Shown here piece by piece: positions 1 to 8,624 of a DNA stretch of 64,000 bases (positions are counted from its first letter, which is position 1; each line of letters begins with the position of its first letter). The position numbers were made by a program, and so were the translations under genes. The notes below the pieces were generated by a model. The model was not told the DNA's origin. It saw nothing but the letters and a program-made list of their open reading frames with translations, and searched no databases. The stretch is from Brevibacillus_C sp046036945. Its GTDB lineage: Bacteria; Bacillota; Bacilli; Brevibacillales; Brevibacillaceae. The stretch covers positions 62,001 to 126,000 of the forward strand of contig NZ_JBJQOQ010000003.1 in the NCBI RefSeq assembly GCF_046036945.1. The letters run 5' to 3'.

Positions 1-199
1 CGAGCCGGAGCAGGAAACCCTCCCCTACGCCTTTTTGAGAGAAGACGGGGAGTGGATCTCCCGCCTGTTCGAGATGACAGCGGAAGCGGTAGAGGAAGCG
101 ATCTGGAATTCCCTGTGCATGGCGTCTACTACGGTGGGACAGAAAGGGCGGGTGCGGGAGGCGATTCCGTATCATATCCTGCTGACGGAGAGGGTTTGA
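1..199 (+). CDS. C-terminal end of an S58 (DmpA-family) aminopeptidase, partial
   Basis: An open frame runs in from the left edge (codons in phase with base 2) and stops with TGA at 197-199, giving 65 residues. The tail contains LFEMTAEAVEEAIWNSLCMA followed by a short REAIP segment. This is the pattern I know from the end of P1/S58 peptidases (L-aminopeptidase/D-esterase DmpA), self-processing N-terminal nucleophile hydrolases. The catalytic region lies outside the window, so the family call rests on the C-terminal helix only. It stands apart from the leftward genes that follow. An out-of-frame ATG at 52 opens a longer shadow frame, which I reject. Confidence 0.6.
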   Translation, partial: EPEQETLPYAFLREDGEWISRLFEMTAEAVEEAIWNSLCMASTTVGQKGRVREAIPYHILLTERV

Positions 200-243
200 C
201 AACCTTCTCCCTGTTGAAACTCACGAGAAGAAACGTCAGGAAG

Positions 244-280
244 AGCCTCCCTGTTTAAGCATAGCGGGAGGCTGTCTATT
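244..280 (+). terminator. Probable terminator after the S58 peptidase
   Basis: An 8-bp perfect inverted repeat, AGCCTCCC at 244-251 and GGGAGGCT at 266-273 with a 14-nt loop, is followed by a short T-containing tract. It lies 45 bp after the stop codon of the rightward peptidase gene. The weak T-run keeps the confidence moderate. Confidence 0.5.
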
Positions 281-436
281 AACTGTGGAAAAAGGGAGGG
301 CTGCCCTTGGTAATGTTGAATTTAGAGTAATTTGGGTGGATTTGGCGCAATCAACCGCCTTAAGCCATACCAAGAAATCGGGAGTATTTGTGAGAAAAGA
401 ATGGATTTTATTGATTTTTTTACCCGACGTCGACTT

Positions 437-1033
437 TCACTTTCTTTTCAAAACGACCAGGTTGCCCTTCATTCCTTCTTCGCTATAGCCTTTTCCGACC
501 GTCATCTGGATCGGCAGCACCGGGCCGCGTTTAAAATACCGGCCAAAGTGCCGGTCCACCGATTGTTCGGTCACGACGACAAAATGTCCTTCCTCTGCCT
601 TGTCGCGACAGCCTCTGAGCAGCATCACCCCGCCGGGTTTGAGCACCCGCGCGACTTCCTCCGCAAATCGCCCTCGATTTTCTTCGGAGATACTGTGAAA
701 ACAACCGCGATCATTGACCATATCCACGCATTGGTTTTCCAACGGCAAATCCAAGGCATCGCCCAGACGCCAGTCCACCTGAACCTCCGCTGTGTTTGCC
801 CGTTCCCTGGCGATGTTCAAGGCGGCGGCACTCAAATCGACGCCGATTACGCGATATCCCCGCTGGGCAAGAAAAATGGCTTCGCTGCCCGCGCCGCAGC
901 CTACATCCAAAGCGGTAATGTCAGGGGGAAGGTCCATGCAAGCCACGAACGCGACCAATTCTTGAGACGGGTGCGGGAGATCCCAGTAGTCTCGAAAGTT
1001 TCCGCTCGTATACACTTCATCCCAATCTCTCAT
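437..1033 (-). CDS. Class I SAM-dependent methyltransferase
   Basis: A 198-residue protein with a Rossmann-type methyltransferase core. The glycine-rich SAM motif LDVGCGAGSEAIFLA lies near residues 42-56, the acidic strand-2 motif VIGVDLS follows at about 62-68, and a motif near NDRGCFHSI fits the usual post-II/III region. It resembles small methyltransferases of the TPMT/UbiE-like group, but the substrate cannot be told from sequence. The start at 1033 is supported by GGAGG nine bases upstream. It is transcribed alone, convergent with the peptidase and separated from recQ by about 120 bp. Confidence 0.8.
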   Translation of the reverse strand: MRDWDEVYTSGNFRDYWDLPHPSQELVAFVACMDLPPDITALDVGCGAGSEAIFLAQRGYRVIGVDLSAAALNIARERANTAEVQVDWRLGDALDLPLENQCVDMVNDRGCFHSISEENRGRFAEEVARVLKPGGVMLLRGCRDKAEEGHFVVVTEQSVDRHFGRYFKRGPVLPIQMTVGKGYSEEGMKGNLVVLKRK

Positions 1034-1155
1034 CCTGTCAACCTCCGTTCTTTTGTTAATTGTAATTATCGCTTATCACGGTCGTCAAAGGACTGCACTG
1101 TGTCCGATTGAAGCCGACAACAGGTTTTGCACAATGAATCGACTGCCTGCAACCC

Positions 1156-3297
1156 TCAAGACCTCACCAACTCACCCGCATGCTTGGCAATTACCGCTTT
1201 GATCGCCATGTAGTCGACTTCCTTCGGCAGCTGCTCCTTGATTGGCTTTAGCTTTTCGGCGCCCAGTTCGCGAATGGCATCCAGAATGGCCGCTTCATGG
1301 GCTGCGGGTATAAACGAATCCCAATCCACGTCATGCCCCTCCTGACCGCAGCGGATCAGATGATCCTGAATCGTCACAAGCCCCAGCTTTCTTTCGGCAG
1401 CGATCTCTTCCAGCGTTTTTCCCTCTTGATACATCTGCAGCGTCAACAGATGGCTGGAGACCTTTTCCCTTTTCGCCTCGTCAGCAACATCCGTCTGCTC
1501 CTGCCCGCTGTCAGCGCGGGACAGTCCGTGCTCCTCCACATATTGATGGATCGCCGCCAAAAACGGGGCGGCGTATTTTTTCGCCTTTTGTTCGCCTACT
1601 CCTTTTACCTGCAAAAACTCTGCTTCGCTCATCGGGCAGCTTTGGCTCATTTCCCGCAAGGCGCTGTCCGCGAAGATGATGTAAGGCGGAACCTTGTCCC
1701 GCTGGGCAAGTTCGCGGCGGAGCTGGCGCAGCTGTTCGAACAGCGTGTCATCGCCGCTTTGCCGGACCTGCCGCATCCACACGCGCTGGTAGACCCGCTC
1801 CTCACCTCCAAGCACCGGAAGCGCCTTCGGCAGCAGGGAAAGTACCGGATACTGACTGTCCGTCATCCGTATGTACTCTTCCGCGATCAGCAGATGGATG
1901 AACTCGCTGATCTGGGCCTCCGTGTACTCCGCCATGATCCCGTATGTCGACAGCTGCTCAAACCTGAACTGGCGCACCTTCTGGGTGTTGGCTCCCTTCA
2001 GCACCTGGGCCACCAGTTTGACGCCAAAGCGCTCGTTCATCCGCCGGATGCAGGAGAAGATCTTCTGGGCGATCGTCGTCATGTCCGTCAATTCTGCCTC
2101 GCTGCTGCAATTGCTGCAGACGCCGCACTCCAGCAAGTCCTGTTCGCCGAAATACTGCAGCATGTACTGCTGCAAACAGCGGGTCGTATGGCAGTAGCCC
2201 ACCATGCTCTGCAGTCTTTCGTATTCCAGCGGCTTGCGGTCTGCCGCCTCCACCGACTGCTCGATCAGGTACTTCTGGATCTGCACGTCCTGCGGAGCGA
2301 AGAGCAGGATGCACTCGCTCGGTTCTCCGTCCCGGCCGGCGCGGCCCGCCTCCTGAAAATACGCTTCCATATTCTTCGGCAGATTGTAGTGGATGACGAA
2401 GCGAACATTGGATTTGTCGATGCCCATGCCAAATGCGTTGGTGGCAACGATCAGCCGAATCTCGTCAAAGAGGAACGCTTCCTGGCTGGCCGTCCGCTCC
2501 GCGTCGCTCATGCCTGCGTGGTATTTGCCTACAGCGTACCCCTTCCTCTGCAGAAACGCGTGCAGGTTATCTACCTCTTTCCGGGTCGCGGCGTAAATGA
2601 TCCCCGCCTGTTCCGGATGGGCGGTGAGGTACTTCAAGACAAACTCAGACTTATTCCCGCTTTTCACCACTGAAAACGCGAGATTTTCCCGATAAAATCC
2701 CGTGACAAATACTTCCGGGGCAAATAGCGACAGCCGCTCCACGATGTCGGCCTGAACCTCAGGGGTAGCCGTCGCCGTAAAGGCCGCCACGATCGGCCGG
2801 GCGGGCAGTTTTTCCACAAAAGCGGCGATGGCCAGATAGCTGGGGCGAAAATCATGCCCCCACTGGGAGACGCAGTGGGCTTCATCGACGGCGACCAAGG
2901 AAATCGGCAGCTGATCCACGAGTGTGCCAAAGCTGTCCGTCTCCAGCCGCTCCGGAGCCACGTAGATCAGCTTGAACTCCCCTTTTCTTGCCCGGGAAAT
3001 CCGTTCAGCCGCCTCCCGATAATCCAGCGAACTGTTGATGTAGGTCGCCGGGATGCCGACGCTGTGCAGTGCATCTACCTGGTCTTTCATCAGCGAAATC
3101 AGCGGCGAGATAACCAGGGTAACCCCCGGCAGCAGCATGGCGGGAATCTGGTAGCAAATCGACTTGCCGCCGCCCGTCGGCATGATGGCAAGCGTGTCTT
3201 TTCCTTGCAGGATGCTGGTGATAACCGGTTTTTGTCCGTCCCGAAAGGTCTGATAGCCGTAGTAACGTTGCAATGCTTTCTCTGCTTCATGCAGCAT
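1156..3297 (-). CDS. recQ: ATP-dependent DNA helicase RecQ
   Basis: A 713-residue superfamily 2, 3'-5' DNA helicase acting in recombination and replication-fork repair. Walker A TGGGKS is at about residues 41-46 and the DEAH box at 138-141. FTATAT and GRAGRD (arginine finger region) follow. A four-cysteine zinc site (CHTTRC... CGVCSNC) lies near residues 368-399, before the winged-helix RQC region. An HRDC domain sits near residues 520-600, and the C-terminal 100 residues hold an HTH-like segment typical of Bacillales RecQ. The length is normal for the long Firmicute form. A GAGG-containing ribosome site precedes the ATG. The gene is monocistronic. Confidence 0.95.
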   Translation of the reverse strand: MLHEAEKALQRYYGYQTFRDGQKPVITSILQGKDTLAIMPTGGGKSICYQIPAMLLPGVTLVISPLISLMKDQVDALHSVGIPATYINSSLDYREAAERISRARKGEFKLIYVAPERLETDSFGTLVDQLPISLVAVDEAHCVSQWGHDFRPSYLAIAAFVEKLPARPIVAAFTATATPEVQADIVERLSLFAPEVFVTGFYRENLAFSVVKSGNKSEFVLKYLTAHPEQAGIIYAATRKEVDNLHAFLQRKGYAVGKYHAGMSDAERTASQEAFLFDEIRLIVATNAFGMGIDKSNVRFVIHYNLPKNMEAYFQEAGRAGRDGEPSECILLFAPQDVQIQKYLIEQSVEAADRKPLEYERLQSMVGYCHTTRCLQQYMLQYFGEQDLLECGVCSNCSSEAELTDMTTIAQKIFSCIRRMNERFGVKLVAQVLKGANTQKVRQFRFEQLSTYGIMAEYTEAQISEFIHLLIAEEYIRMTDSQYPVLSLLPKALPVLGGEERVYQRVWMRQVRQSGDDTLFEQLRQLRRELAQRDKVPPYIIFADSALREMSQSCPMSEAEFLQVKGVGEQKAKKYAAPFLAAIHQYVEEHGLSRADSGQEQTDVADEAKREKVSSHLLTLQMYQEGKTLEEIAAERKLGLVTIQDHLIRCGQEGHDVDWDSFIPAAHEAAILDAIRELGAEKLKPIKEQLPKEVDYMAIKAVIAKHAGELVRS

Positions 3298-3478
3298 ATA
3301 CGAGACCTCGCTTTTTCTGTATTGCTTCTATTATACAAAAAGACTGAGAAAATCTCCTAACAGCCGGATGGGCAAAGCAATTTTTGTCAGGAGCACTTCC
3401 TGAAAAGACGGAACCATTCTGGCGCAAAAGAAAACGGGCCTGCCGATCCTATTTTCAGGATGGGCGAGCGCCGCCAAA

Positions 3479-4132
3479 TCAGGCCAGTATGATGTCCCTG
3501 ATCCCTTGAATGTCTGACACAAGATACGTCGGATTTTCCCGGAGCAGTTCTTCCCTCGAACCGTATCCATACGTGACGGCGATCGAGTCGATCCCCGTGT
3601 TGTATGCCCCGATTACGTCGTACTTTCTGTCGCCGATCATGATGAAGCCGCGTTTTTCCCTATCAGGATACTGCTCCAGCGCGTACTCGATCACCTCTGT
3701 CTTTGCGAGCCGGGTGCCGTCCAGATTGCTGCCGACCACCAGATCAAAGTAATCGTCAATCTGAAAATAACGCAATATCTCCTCCGCAAACGGCGTCGGC
3801 TTTGAGGTGGCCACCACCAGCTGCCGCCCGGATCGCTTCAACTCCTGCAGTAGCCCGGGAATCTCCGGGAACAGCACGTTTTCGTACATCCCCTTCTCCT
3901 TGAAGTACTCTCTGTAGTAGTGGATGGCCCGGTCCGTCTCCTCCGCGTTGAACCCGTACCACTCAGGAAAGGAATCCTGCAGCGGAGGCCCGATAAACGG
4001 CTCCAGCTTGTCCAGATCTGGCTCATCAATGCCTAAGTTTTTCAGGGCGTACTGCACTCCTCTGGTGATGCCGATCTTCGGGTCCGACAAGGTGCCGTCC
4101 AGGTCAAATAGAATCACTTGATAGCTGCGCAT
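3479..4132 (-). CDS. HAD-family phosphatase (phosphoglycolate phosphatase-like)
   Basis: A 217-residue haloacid dehalogenase-type hydrolase. Motif I FDLDGTL (nucleophile Asp10, acid/base Asp12) opens the protein, motif II is in VVATSKPTP, and the loop 4 acidic motif is GDRKYDV. The helical cap between motifs I and II is of the Gph/PgmB type. I chose the ATG at 4132 because GGGGGAG precedes it by a few bases; the open frame extends 32 codons further upstream without a ribosome site or family similarity. The natural substrate is unknown; phosphoglycolate, pyrophosphate or nucleotides are all possible for this family. Confidence 0.85.
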   Translation of the reverse strand: MRSYQVILFDLDGTLSDPKIGITRGVQYALKNLGIDEPDLDKLEPFIGPPLQDSFPEWYGFNAEETDRAIHYYREYFKEKGMYENVLFPEIPGLLQELKRSGRQLVVATSKPTPFAEEILRYFQIDDYFDLVVGSNLDGTRLAKTEVIEYALEQYPDREKRGFIMIGDRKYDVIGAYNTGIDSIAVTYGYGSREELLRENPTYLVSDIQGIRDIILA

Positions 4133-4265
4133 GTTGCTCCCCCTGACTGTTATTAAGTGTACTTCCGCCATTTTAACACAGATGGGCGGGGCAAACGCGT
4201 ACCTGGTTTCCGCTCGCGCCATATACATAGTCTAACGAAAAGCCTAACGTCAGGAGGAAAACGTC

Positions 4266-5189
4266 ATGGCGATCATGCCGCCTATCCTGCGGCAGGGAGA
4301 TACCATCGGCATCGTCTCGCTCGGCAGCCCGCTTTCGTCCAATACGATCGCGGCGCGGGTCAACACGCTGCGGGGCATGGGGTTTGAGGTCGTATTCGGC
4401 CAATACGTCTTTGGCAACCTCGGGCTGGTCTCCGCCACGAAAGAACAGCGGGCTTACGACCTGATGAACATGTTCGCAGACAAGGACGTGAAAATGATTC
4501 TGCCCGTCCGCGGCGGAGTCGGTGTAGCCGATATCCTGCCCTACCTCGACTATCGTATGATTCGGGAAAACCCCAAGATCGTAACCGGCTACAGCGACAT
4601 TACGGTGCTGTTGAACGTACTGGCCCAGAGAAGCAGGCTGATCACCTTTCAAAGCCTCATGCTGATCGACTTTCGGCCAACCACTCCCGCCTACAACTTC
4701 GAACAGTTCTTTACCGCCACCTCTACGGTCACCGCTCCCCGGCTCATTCAGAACCCGCCGGGCATGCCGCAGATCAGCAAAGTGCAGGGAAACGTCACCG
4801 GCCCCATCGTCGGCGGCAACCTTACTTCCTTTGTCGACACCTTGGGAACAGCGTTCGAGATCGACACCAGAGGAACGATTCTGCTGCTCGAAGAGACCCA
4901 TGAGCCTGCCAATCACGTCTACCGCATGCTGGAGCACCTGTGGCTGGCGGGAAAATTGGACGATTGCCTGGGCATTGTCATGGGAGAATGCACCAACTGC
5001 GAAGTATCCTACCGGACGTCTTACGATGATTTGATCAATGATGTACTCGTCCCGCTGGGCAAGCCGCTGATGACGAACGTAGCCACTGCACACGGGCTGT
5101 ACAAGGCGGCGATCCCGATCGGCGCCAGGGTGAACCTGAACACGTTCACCAATTCCCTGACGGTGCTGGAGCCGACCGTTGCTCCTTAA
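4266..5189 (+). CDS. LD-carboxypeptidase, peptidase S66 family
   Basis: A 307-residue cytoplasmic serine peptidase of the LdcA/YocD type, which removes the terminal D-alanine from murein tetrapeptides during cell-wall recycling. The N-terminal motif LRQGDTIGIVSLGSP is typical. The nucleophile serine is in TGYSDIT (about Ser110), the glutamate in a LLLEETHE segment, and the histidine in ATAHGLYKAAIPIG near the C terminus. Some related S66 proteins instead act on microcin-like or cyanophycin-like peptides, so the peptide substrate is inferred. A GGAGG site precedes the ATG. The 3' end overlaps the convergent LysR gene by 4 bp. Confidence 0.85.
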   Translation: MAIMPPILRQGDTIGIVSLGSPLSSNTIAARVNTLRGMGFEVVFGQYVFGNLGLVSATKEQRAYDLMNMFADKDVKMILPVRGGVGVADILPYLDYRMIRENPKIVTGYSDITVLLNVLAQRSRLITFQSLMLIDFRPTTPAYNFEQFFTATSTVTAPRLIQNPPGMPQISKVQGNVTGPIVGGNLTSFVDTLGTAFEIDTRGTILLLEETHEPANHVYRMLEHLWLAGKLDDCLGIVMGECTNCEVSYRTSYDDLINDVLVPLGKPLMTNVATAHGLYKAAIPIGARVNLNTFTNSLTVLEPTVAP

Positions 5190-6088
5190 GCTTCGTCGCC
5201 CCTATTTCGCGAGAGCAAGTCCCTGGTGAAACGGAGCCATTCCCGAGCGGCAAAGGACAGGTAGCGGTCTTTGTGCCAGATGACTGCGAGATGCCAGGGG
5301 ATTTCCGGGTCGACCAGGCGAAGCGTGCAGACGCGTTCCTCGTCCAGCTCCCGGCAGATTGTCTCCGGCAAGAGCGCTATTCCCAGATTGGCCGCCACCA
5401 TCTCGCTGATGAAGTCCCACTGCGAGCTTTCGTAGACGACACGGGGCCCGAAGCCGGCGCGAATGCATTCAGCGAGGATCCGGTCGTGCAGAGCGAAGTC
5501 CTCCCGGAACAAGATAAACGACTCCCCCGACAGCTCCGGCAGGGAAACCCTCGACCGGCCGGCCAACGGGTGGGACGGGTGGACAAGCAGTCTCAGCTTT
5601 TCGTTGACAAAGGAAAAATGGTGGAAGATCTCGCCCTTGGTCGGCAGTACGACGACGCCTAAATCGAGCGTCCCGTTTTCCACGTCAGCCTCTACTTTCT
5701 TCGCACCGTCCTCGACGAGCTGGATCGTCACGTCCGGGTATTTCTCGTGAAAGCTGCCGATCACCCGGGGAAAAAAGCTGGCCCCAACCATCGGCGGCAG
5801 TCCGATGCGCAGGTGGCCTCGCTTTAGATTCATCAGGTCGCCCAACTCCGCTGACAAATGCTCAAACGATGAGACGATGGGCTGGGCCTGGGAAAAAATC
5901 ACCTGGCCGGCATCCGTCAGCTCCACCTGCTTGCCCGACCGGTCAAACAGGACAACCCCCAGCTCCGCTTCTATGCTTTTGATCATTTTGCTGATCGTCG
6001 GCTGCGTGATGTGCAAAGCCTGTGCCGCCTTGGTAAAGCTCTTGCTGCGGGCAACCTCGAGAAAATACTGCAGATGGCGGATATCCAT
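5186..6088 (-). CDS. LysR-type regulator next to cidAB (CidR/YwbI-like)
   Basis: A 300-residue LysR regulator: N-terminal winged helix-turn-helix (residues 1-60, with AQALHITQPTISKMIKSIE as the recognition region) and a C-terminal periplasmic-binding-like effector domain. It is divergent from a cidA/cidB pair, the same arrangement as B. subtilis ywbI-ywbH-ywbG and the staphylococcal cidR-cidAB locus. This makes it the probable activator of that pair, responding in known cases to overflow acids such as acetate. GGAG precedes the ATG by five bases. The binding site is probably the inverted repeat at 6110-6155. Confidence 0.8.
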   Translation of the reverse strand: MDIRHLQYFLEVARSKSFTKAAQALHITQPTISKMIKSIEAELGVVLFDRSGKQVELTDAGQVIFSQAQPIVSSFEHLSAELGDLMNLKRGHLRIGLPPMVGASFFPRVIGSFHEKYPDVTIQLVEDGAKKVEADVENGTLDLGVVVLPTKGEIFHHFSFVNEKLRLLVHPSHPLAGRSRVSLPELSGESFILFREDFALHDRILAECIRAGFGPRVVYESSQWDFISEMVAANLGIALLPETICRELDEERVCTLRLVDPEIPWHLAVIWHKDRYLSFAAREWLRFTRDLLSRNRGDEA

Positions 6089-6109
6089 GACAACTCCAAC
6101 CTCCAGACT

Positions 6110-6155
6110 ATAGATAAAATGAATCGAGATGATTCCATATATGTATTTTACCTAT
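6110..6155. promoter_or_regulatory. Candidate LysR operator between cidR-like and cidA genes
   Basis: ATAGATAAAAT at 6110-6120 and ATTTTACCTAT at 6145-6155 form an inverted repeat with 10 of 11 positions paired. It lies in the 110-bp divergent intergenic region. Position and symmetry fit a LysR-type recognition/activation site, but I have no independent evidence of binding. Confidence 0.4.
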
Positions 6156-6198
6156 GATTATAGATGGCGTACACTGTACCTGGAGAGGAGAGAAAACC

Positions 6199-6570
6199 GT
6201 GTCCACTGTAATAAAAAGAATCTGGCAGATCGCCCTGCTGATCGTCATCACGATGGTGATGAACGGTCTGGTCAGTATGTTTCACTTGCCCGTACCCGGC
6301 AGCATCCTGGGCATGATCGCCGTCTACCTGCTGCTGCAGGCACATATCATCAAGCTGGAGTGGCTCGAACTGGGCGGCAGTTGGCTGTTGTCGGAACTGC
6401 TGCTGTTTTTTATTCCCCCGGCCGTCGGCGTCATCCAATTTGCCCAAGTGCTGAAGGCGGATGGAGAGCGCCTCTTGCTAGCTGTCATTCTGAGTACGGC
6501 TGTGGTCATGGCCTGTGCCGGACTGATCGTGCAGTATATCGCCAAGCGAAAGGAGAAGGGACGGACATGA
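6199..6570 (+). CDS. cidA: CidA/LrgA-family holin-like membrane protein
   Basis: A 123-residue protein with four predicted membrane segments and the CidA/LrgA signature LPVPGSILGMIAVYLLL (residues about 27-43). Family members were described as holin-like proteins affecting murein hydrolase activity and cell death. More recent work links the two-gene module to pyruvate or acetate flux. I chose the GTG at 6199, preceded by GGAGAGGAG, rather than upstream codons without a ribosome site. The stop overlaps the cidB start (ATGA), indicating translational coupling. It is equivalent in position to B. subtilis ywbH. Confidence 0.87.
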   Translation: MSTVIKRIWQIALLIVITMVMNGLVSMFHLPVPGSILGMIAVYLLLQAHIIKLEWLELGGSWLLSELLLFFIPPAVGVIQFAQVLKADGERLLLAVILSTAVVMACAGLIVQYIAKRKEKGRT

Positions 6571-7250
6571 TGACCGGCCTGATCAGTTTTATTCTGACGA
6601 TCGTCATCTACTACGGTGCGAAGCGGTGCTACGCCCGTTGGCCGAAAGTGTATCTGTCGCCCCTCTTGGTCACGCCTGTCCTGTTAGTCGCTATTCTGAC
6701 CTGGACTCATCTTCCTTATCAGGCGTACAATGAAGGCACTCGACCGCTGAGCTACCTGCTTCAGCCAGCGACGGTGGCGTTTGCCATCCCGCTGTACAAG
6801 TACTCCGCTGTCTTGAAGAAACACGCCGTCGAAATTGCCGCCGGGGTGCTGTCCGGCTCCGTCGCCGCGGTGTTCTCGACCGCGCTGCTGGGCGGCTGGC
6901 TGCACGTCAATCCGCAGATGATCCACAGCCTGATCCCCCACTCGGTAACGACGCCGATCGCCATGGGGGTATCGGAGCGAATCGGCGGTGTGCCCACGCT
7001 TACCGCCGTGTTTGTAATCATTACCGGGCTGGCCGGCGCGCTGATCGGTCCCTGGCTCATCCGCTTGCTTCGCATTCACAGCGAAGTGGCCCGCGGTGTG
7101 CTTCTCGGTACGAGCGCACACGGAGCGGGGACGTCGAAAGCGTTTGAGATCAGTCAGGTCGCCGGGACCATCTCCAGCATCTCGATGATCCTCGCCGCGC
7201 TGATAACGCTGTGCGCCGCGCCGTGGATGGCTTCGATCCCCATCCCGTAA
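6567..7250 (+). CDS. cidB: CidB/LrgB-family membrane protein
   Basis: A 227-residue polytopic membrane protein of the LrgB/CidB family. It has repeated hydrophobic segments and the conserved late region GVLLGTSAHGAGTSKAFEI. It partners CidA in the same operon and is equivalent in position to B. subtilis ywbG. The first ATG (6567) overlaps the cidA stop codon; a second ATG at 6570 is equally possible. The open frame extends upstream inside cidA, but that part is a shadow. A strong terminator follows immediately. Confidence 0.87.
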   Translation: MMTGLISFILTIVIYYGAKRCYARWPKVYLSPLLVTPVLLVAILTWTHLPYQAYNEGTRPLSYLLQPATVAFAIPLYKYSAVLKKHAVEIAAGVLSGSVAAVFSTALLGGWLHVNPQMIHSLIPHSVTTPIAMGVSERIGGVPTLTAVFVIITGLAGALIGPWLIRLLRIHSEVARGVLLGTSAHGAGTSKAFEISQVAGTISSISMILAALITLCAAPWMASIPIP

Positions 7251-7261
7251 AGAGAAAAAAG

Positions 7262-7307
7262 CTTCCGCGTCACGCTGAGCCAAATCGTGACGCGGGAGTT
7301 TTTTTGA
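7262..7307. terminator. Bidirectional terminator between cidB and the cyanophycinase gene
   Basis: An inverted repeat with arms around CTTCCGCGTCAC and GTGACGCGGGAG is followed by seven Ts on the plus strand and flanked by an A-run on the left. It can terminate cidB rightward and the long leftward cyanophycinase operon. Confidence 0.8.
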
Positions 7308-7321
7308 CGATTGCTGGGGGA

Positions 7322-8578
7322 TTATTTTTTAGGCATATGCTCCAATTCTTTTACCTGCACTTCGATCGGGATGATATCCATGTTGACGTGCAGGGCAGTC
7401 GAAGCGTACTCATCGCTGTCGTAGTACCCCTTCGTCTGCGCGGTCTTGCTGAACACGACGGAGAAGCCGCTGCCTTTGCCGTTCTTCTGATCGAGGGCGA
7501 AAGTCAGGCCCCGGGCTTCCTTGGCCGTATTGTCCATCAGATCGTCCAAAAGGGCCGTCTTGGCAGCATCACTTCCAAAGATGTTGGTATTCAGCTCATT
7601 GCCCTCGTAGTATTCCTGGCCAGGGCGGATCAGCGTCTTCGAGGAGTGGACCGTAAACTCCTTTGTGGCAAAGTTGTACCGGTCGCCTTTTTCCAGGTAG
7701 GATACGTCTATTCCCAGGTAGGCCCCCTTCTTTGTGAAGTCAGCCTTTGAGGCATCGACCAAAAACATTCCGCTTGCCCCGATGACTTCAATCTCATCGC
7801 CGCTGACGACCATCGCCGAGTTTTCGTCAATCCCGAACCCGTAATTGATTTTTTCATGCACTAGGGCGACGACCAGGCGGCCGAGCCTTCCCCGCTTGCT
7901 GAAGTGCTGGTCGGTAATCCCCGCCTCAAAGAATCCGAGGCCCTTCGTCACCCAGAGACCAGGCTTTTGCTCGTCATACGTGACGCCTTTTTGCAGCGCC
8001 TCAAGCGAGGTGGCATTCAGGATCATCGGATCAGACATGATCGCCGCACCCGCGGAAGAGCCTGCAACCAACCCGCCCTTCCTGTACACGTCCCAGACGG
8101 CGTCAAGCGCCTTGGAGTTGGAGCCGTCCTCATTGTAGAACGCTTTGGTAACCCGCGACTGGTCGCCGCCTACGAAGTAAAGTGCCGTACATTCAGAAAT
8201 GGCCTCGACGATTTCGTCGTTATTCACTTGATCTTTGTAGTTTTTCTCAGTAATTTCGATGATCCGGACATTTTCTGCCGGCACACCGTAATCCTCAAAA
8301 TCCTGCTTCATGCTCCGCGATGAAGACATGGATGCGCTGGCTGTAGGAAAAATGCCGATGACCGCATCCTGCTTGCCTCCGGCCAATTCAATCATTTTAT
8401 TGTAAATCTCGGCGTTGCCGGTCTCCAATCCCCCGCCGATGATGACGAGGCTCCCCTTGACAGATGCATCGGCCGTCTCTTCTTCCGCTGCAGCGGACGA
8501 CATGCCGACAGTCAACAACGCAACGAGCAGCACAGCGGATAAAAAGGATGAAAAAATCGATCGCAGCTTGTTTTTCAT
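7322..8578 (-). CDS. Secreted cyanophycinase, peptidase S51 family (CphE-like)
   Basis: A 418-residue serine exopeptidase predicted to cleave cyanophycin (multi-L-arginyl-poly-L-aspartate) into beta-Asp-Arg dipeptides. A signal peptide with a hydrophobic core at residues 8-28 and an AAA-type cleavage region indicates export. The S51 motifs are present: FVGGDQSR (about 136-143), the nucleophile elbow GSSAGAA with Ser175, and the DQHFSKRGRLGRL signature. The length matches extracellular CphE enzymes rather than the roughly 270-residue cytoplasmic CphB. I chose the ATG at 8578, preceded by AGAGGGG. It is the last gene of the leftward transporter operon, 46 bp after the asparaginase gene. Confidence 0.88.
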   Translation of the reverse strand: MKNKLRSIFSSFLSAVLLVALLTVGMSSAAAEEETADASVKGSLVIIGGGLETGNAEIYNKMIELAGGKQDAVIGIFPTASASMSSSRSMKQDFEDYGVPAENVRIIEITEKNYKDQVNNDEIVEAISECTALYFVGGDQSRVTKAFYNEDGSNSKALDAVWDVYRKGGLVAGSSAGAAIMSDPMILNATSLEALQKGVTYDEQKPGLWVTKGLGFFEAGITDQHFSKRGRLGRLVVALVHEKINYGFGIDENSAMVVSGDEIEVIGASGMFLVDASKADFTKKGAYLGIDVSYLEKGDRYNFATKEFTVHSSKTLIRPGQEYYEGNELNTNIFGSDAAKTALLDDLMDNTAKEARGLTFALDQKNGKGSGFSVVFSKTAQTKGYYDSDEYASTALHVNMDIIPIEVQVKELEHMPKK

Positions 8579-8624
8579 TTGATAGATTTCCCCTCTCATT
8601 TTATAATTGTTATTTCTCGTCCCG

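Noticed and set aside
1297..2673. A 458-codon plus-strand frame
   Set aside because: It is antisense to recQ and has no recognisable protein features.
4173..5093. A 306-codon minus-strand frame
   Set aside because: It is antisense to the LD-carboxypeptidase gene; charge-rich sequence without motifs.
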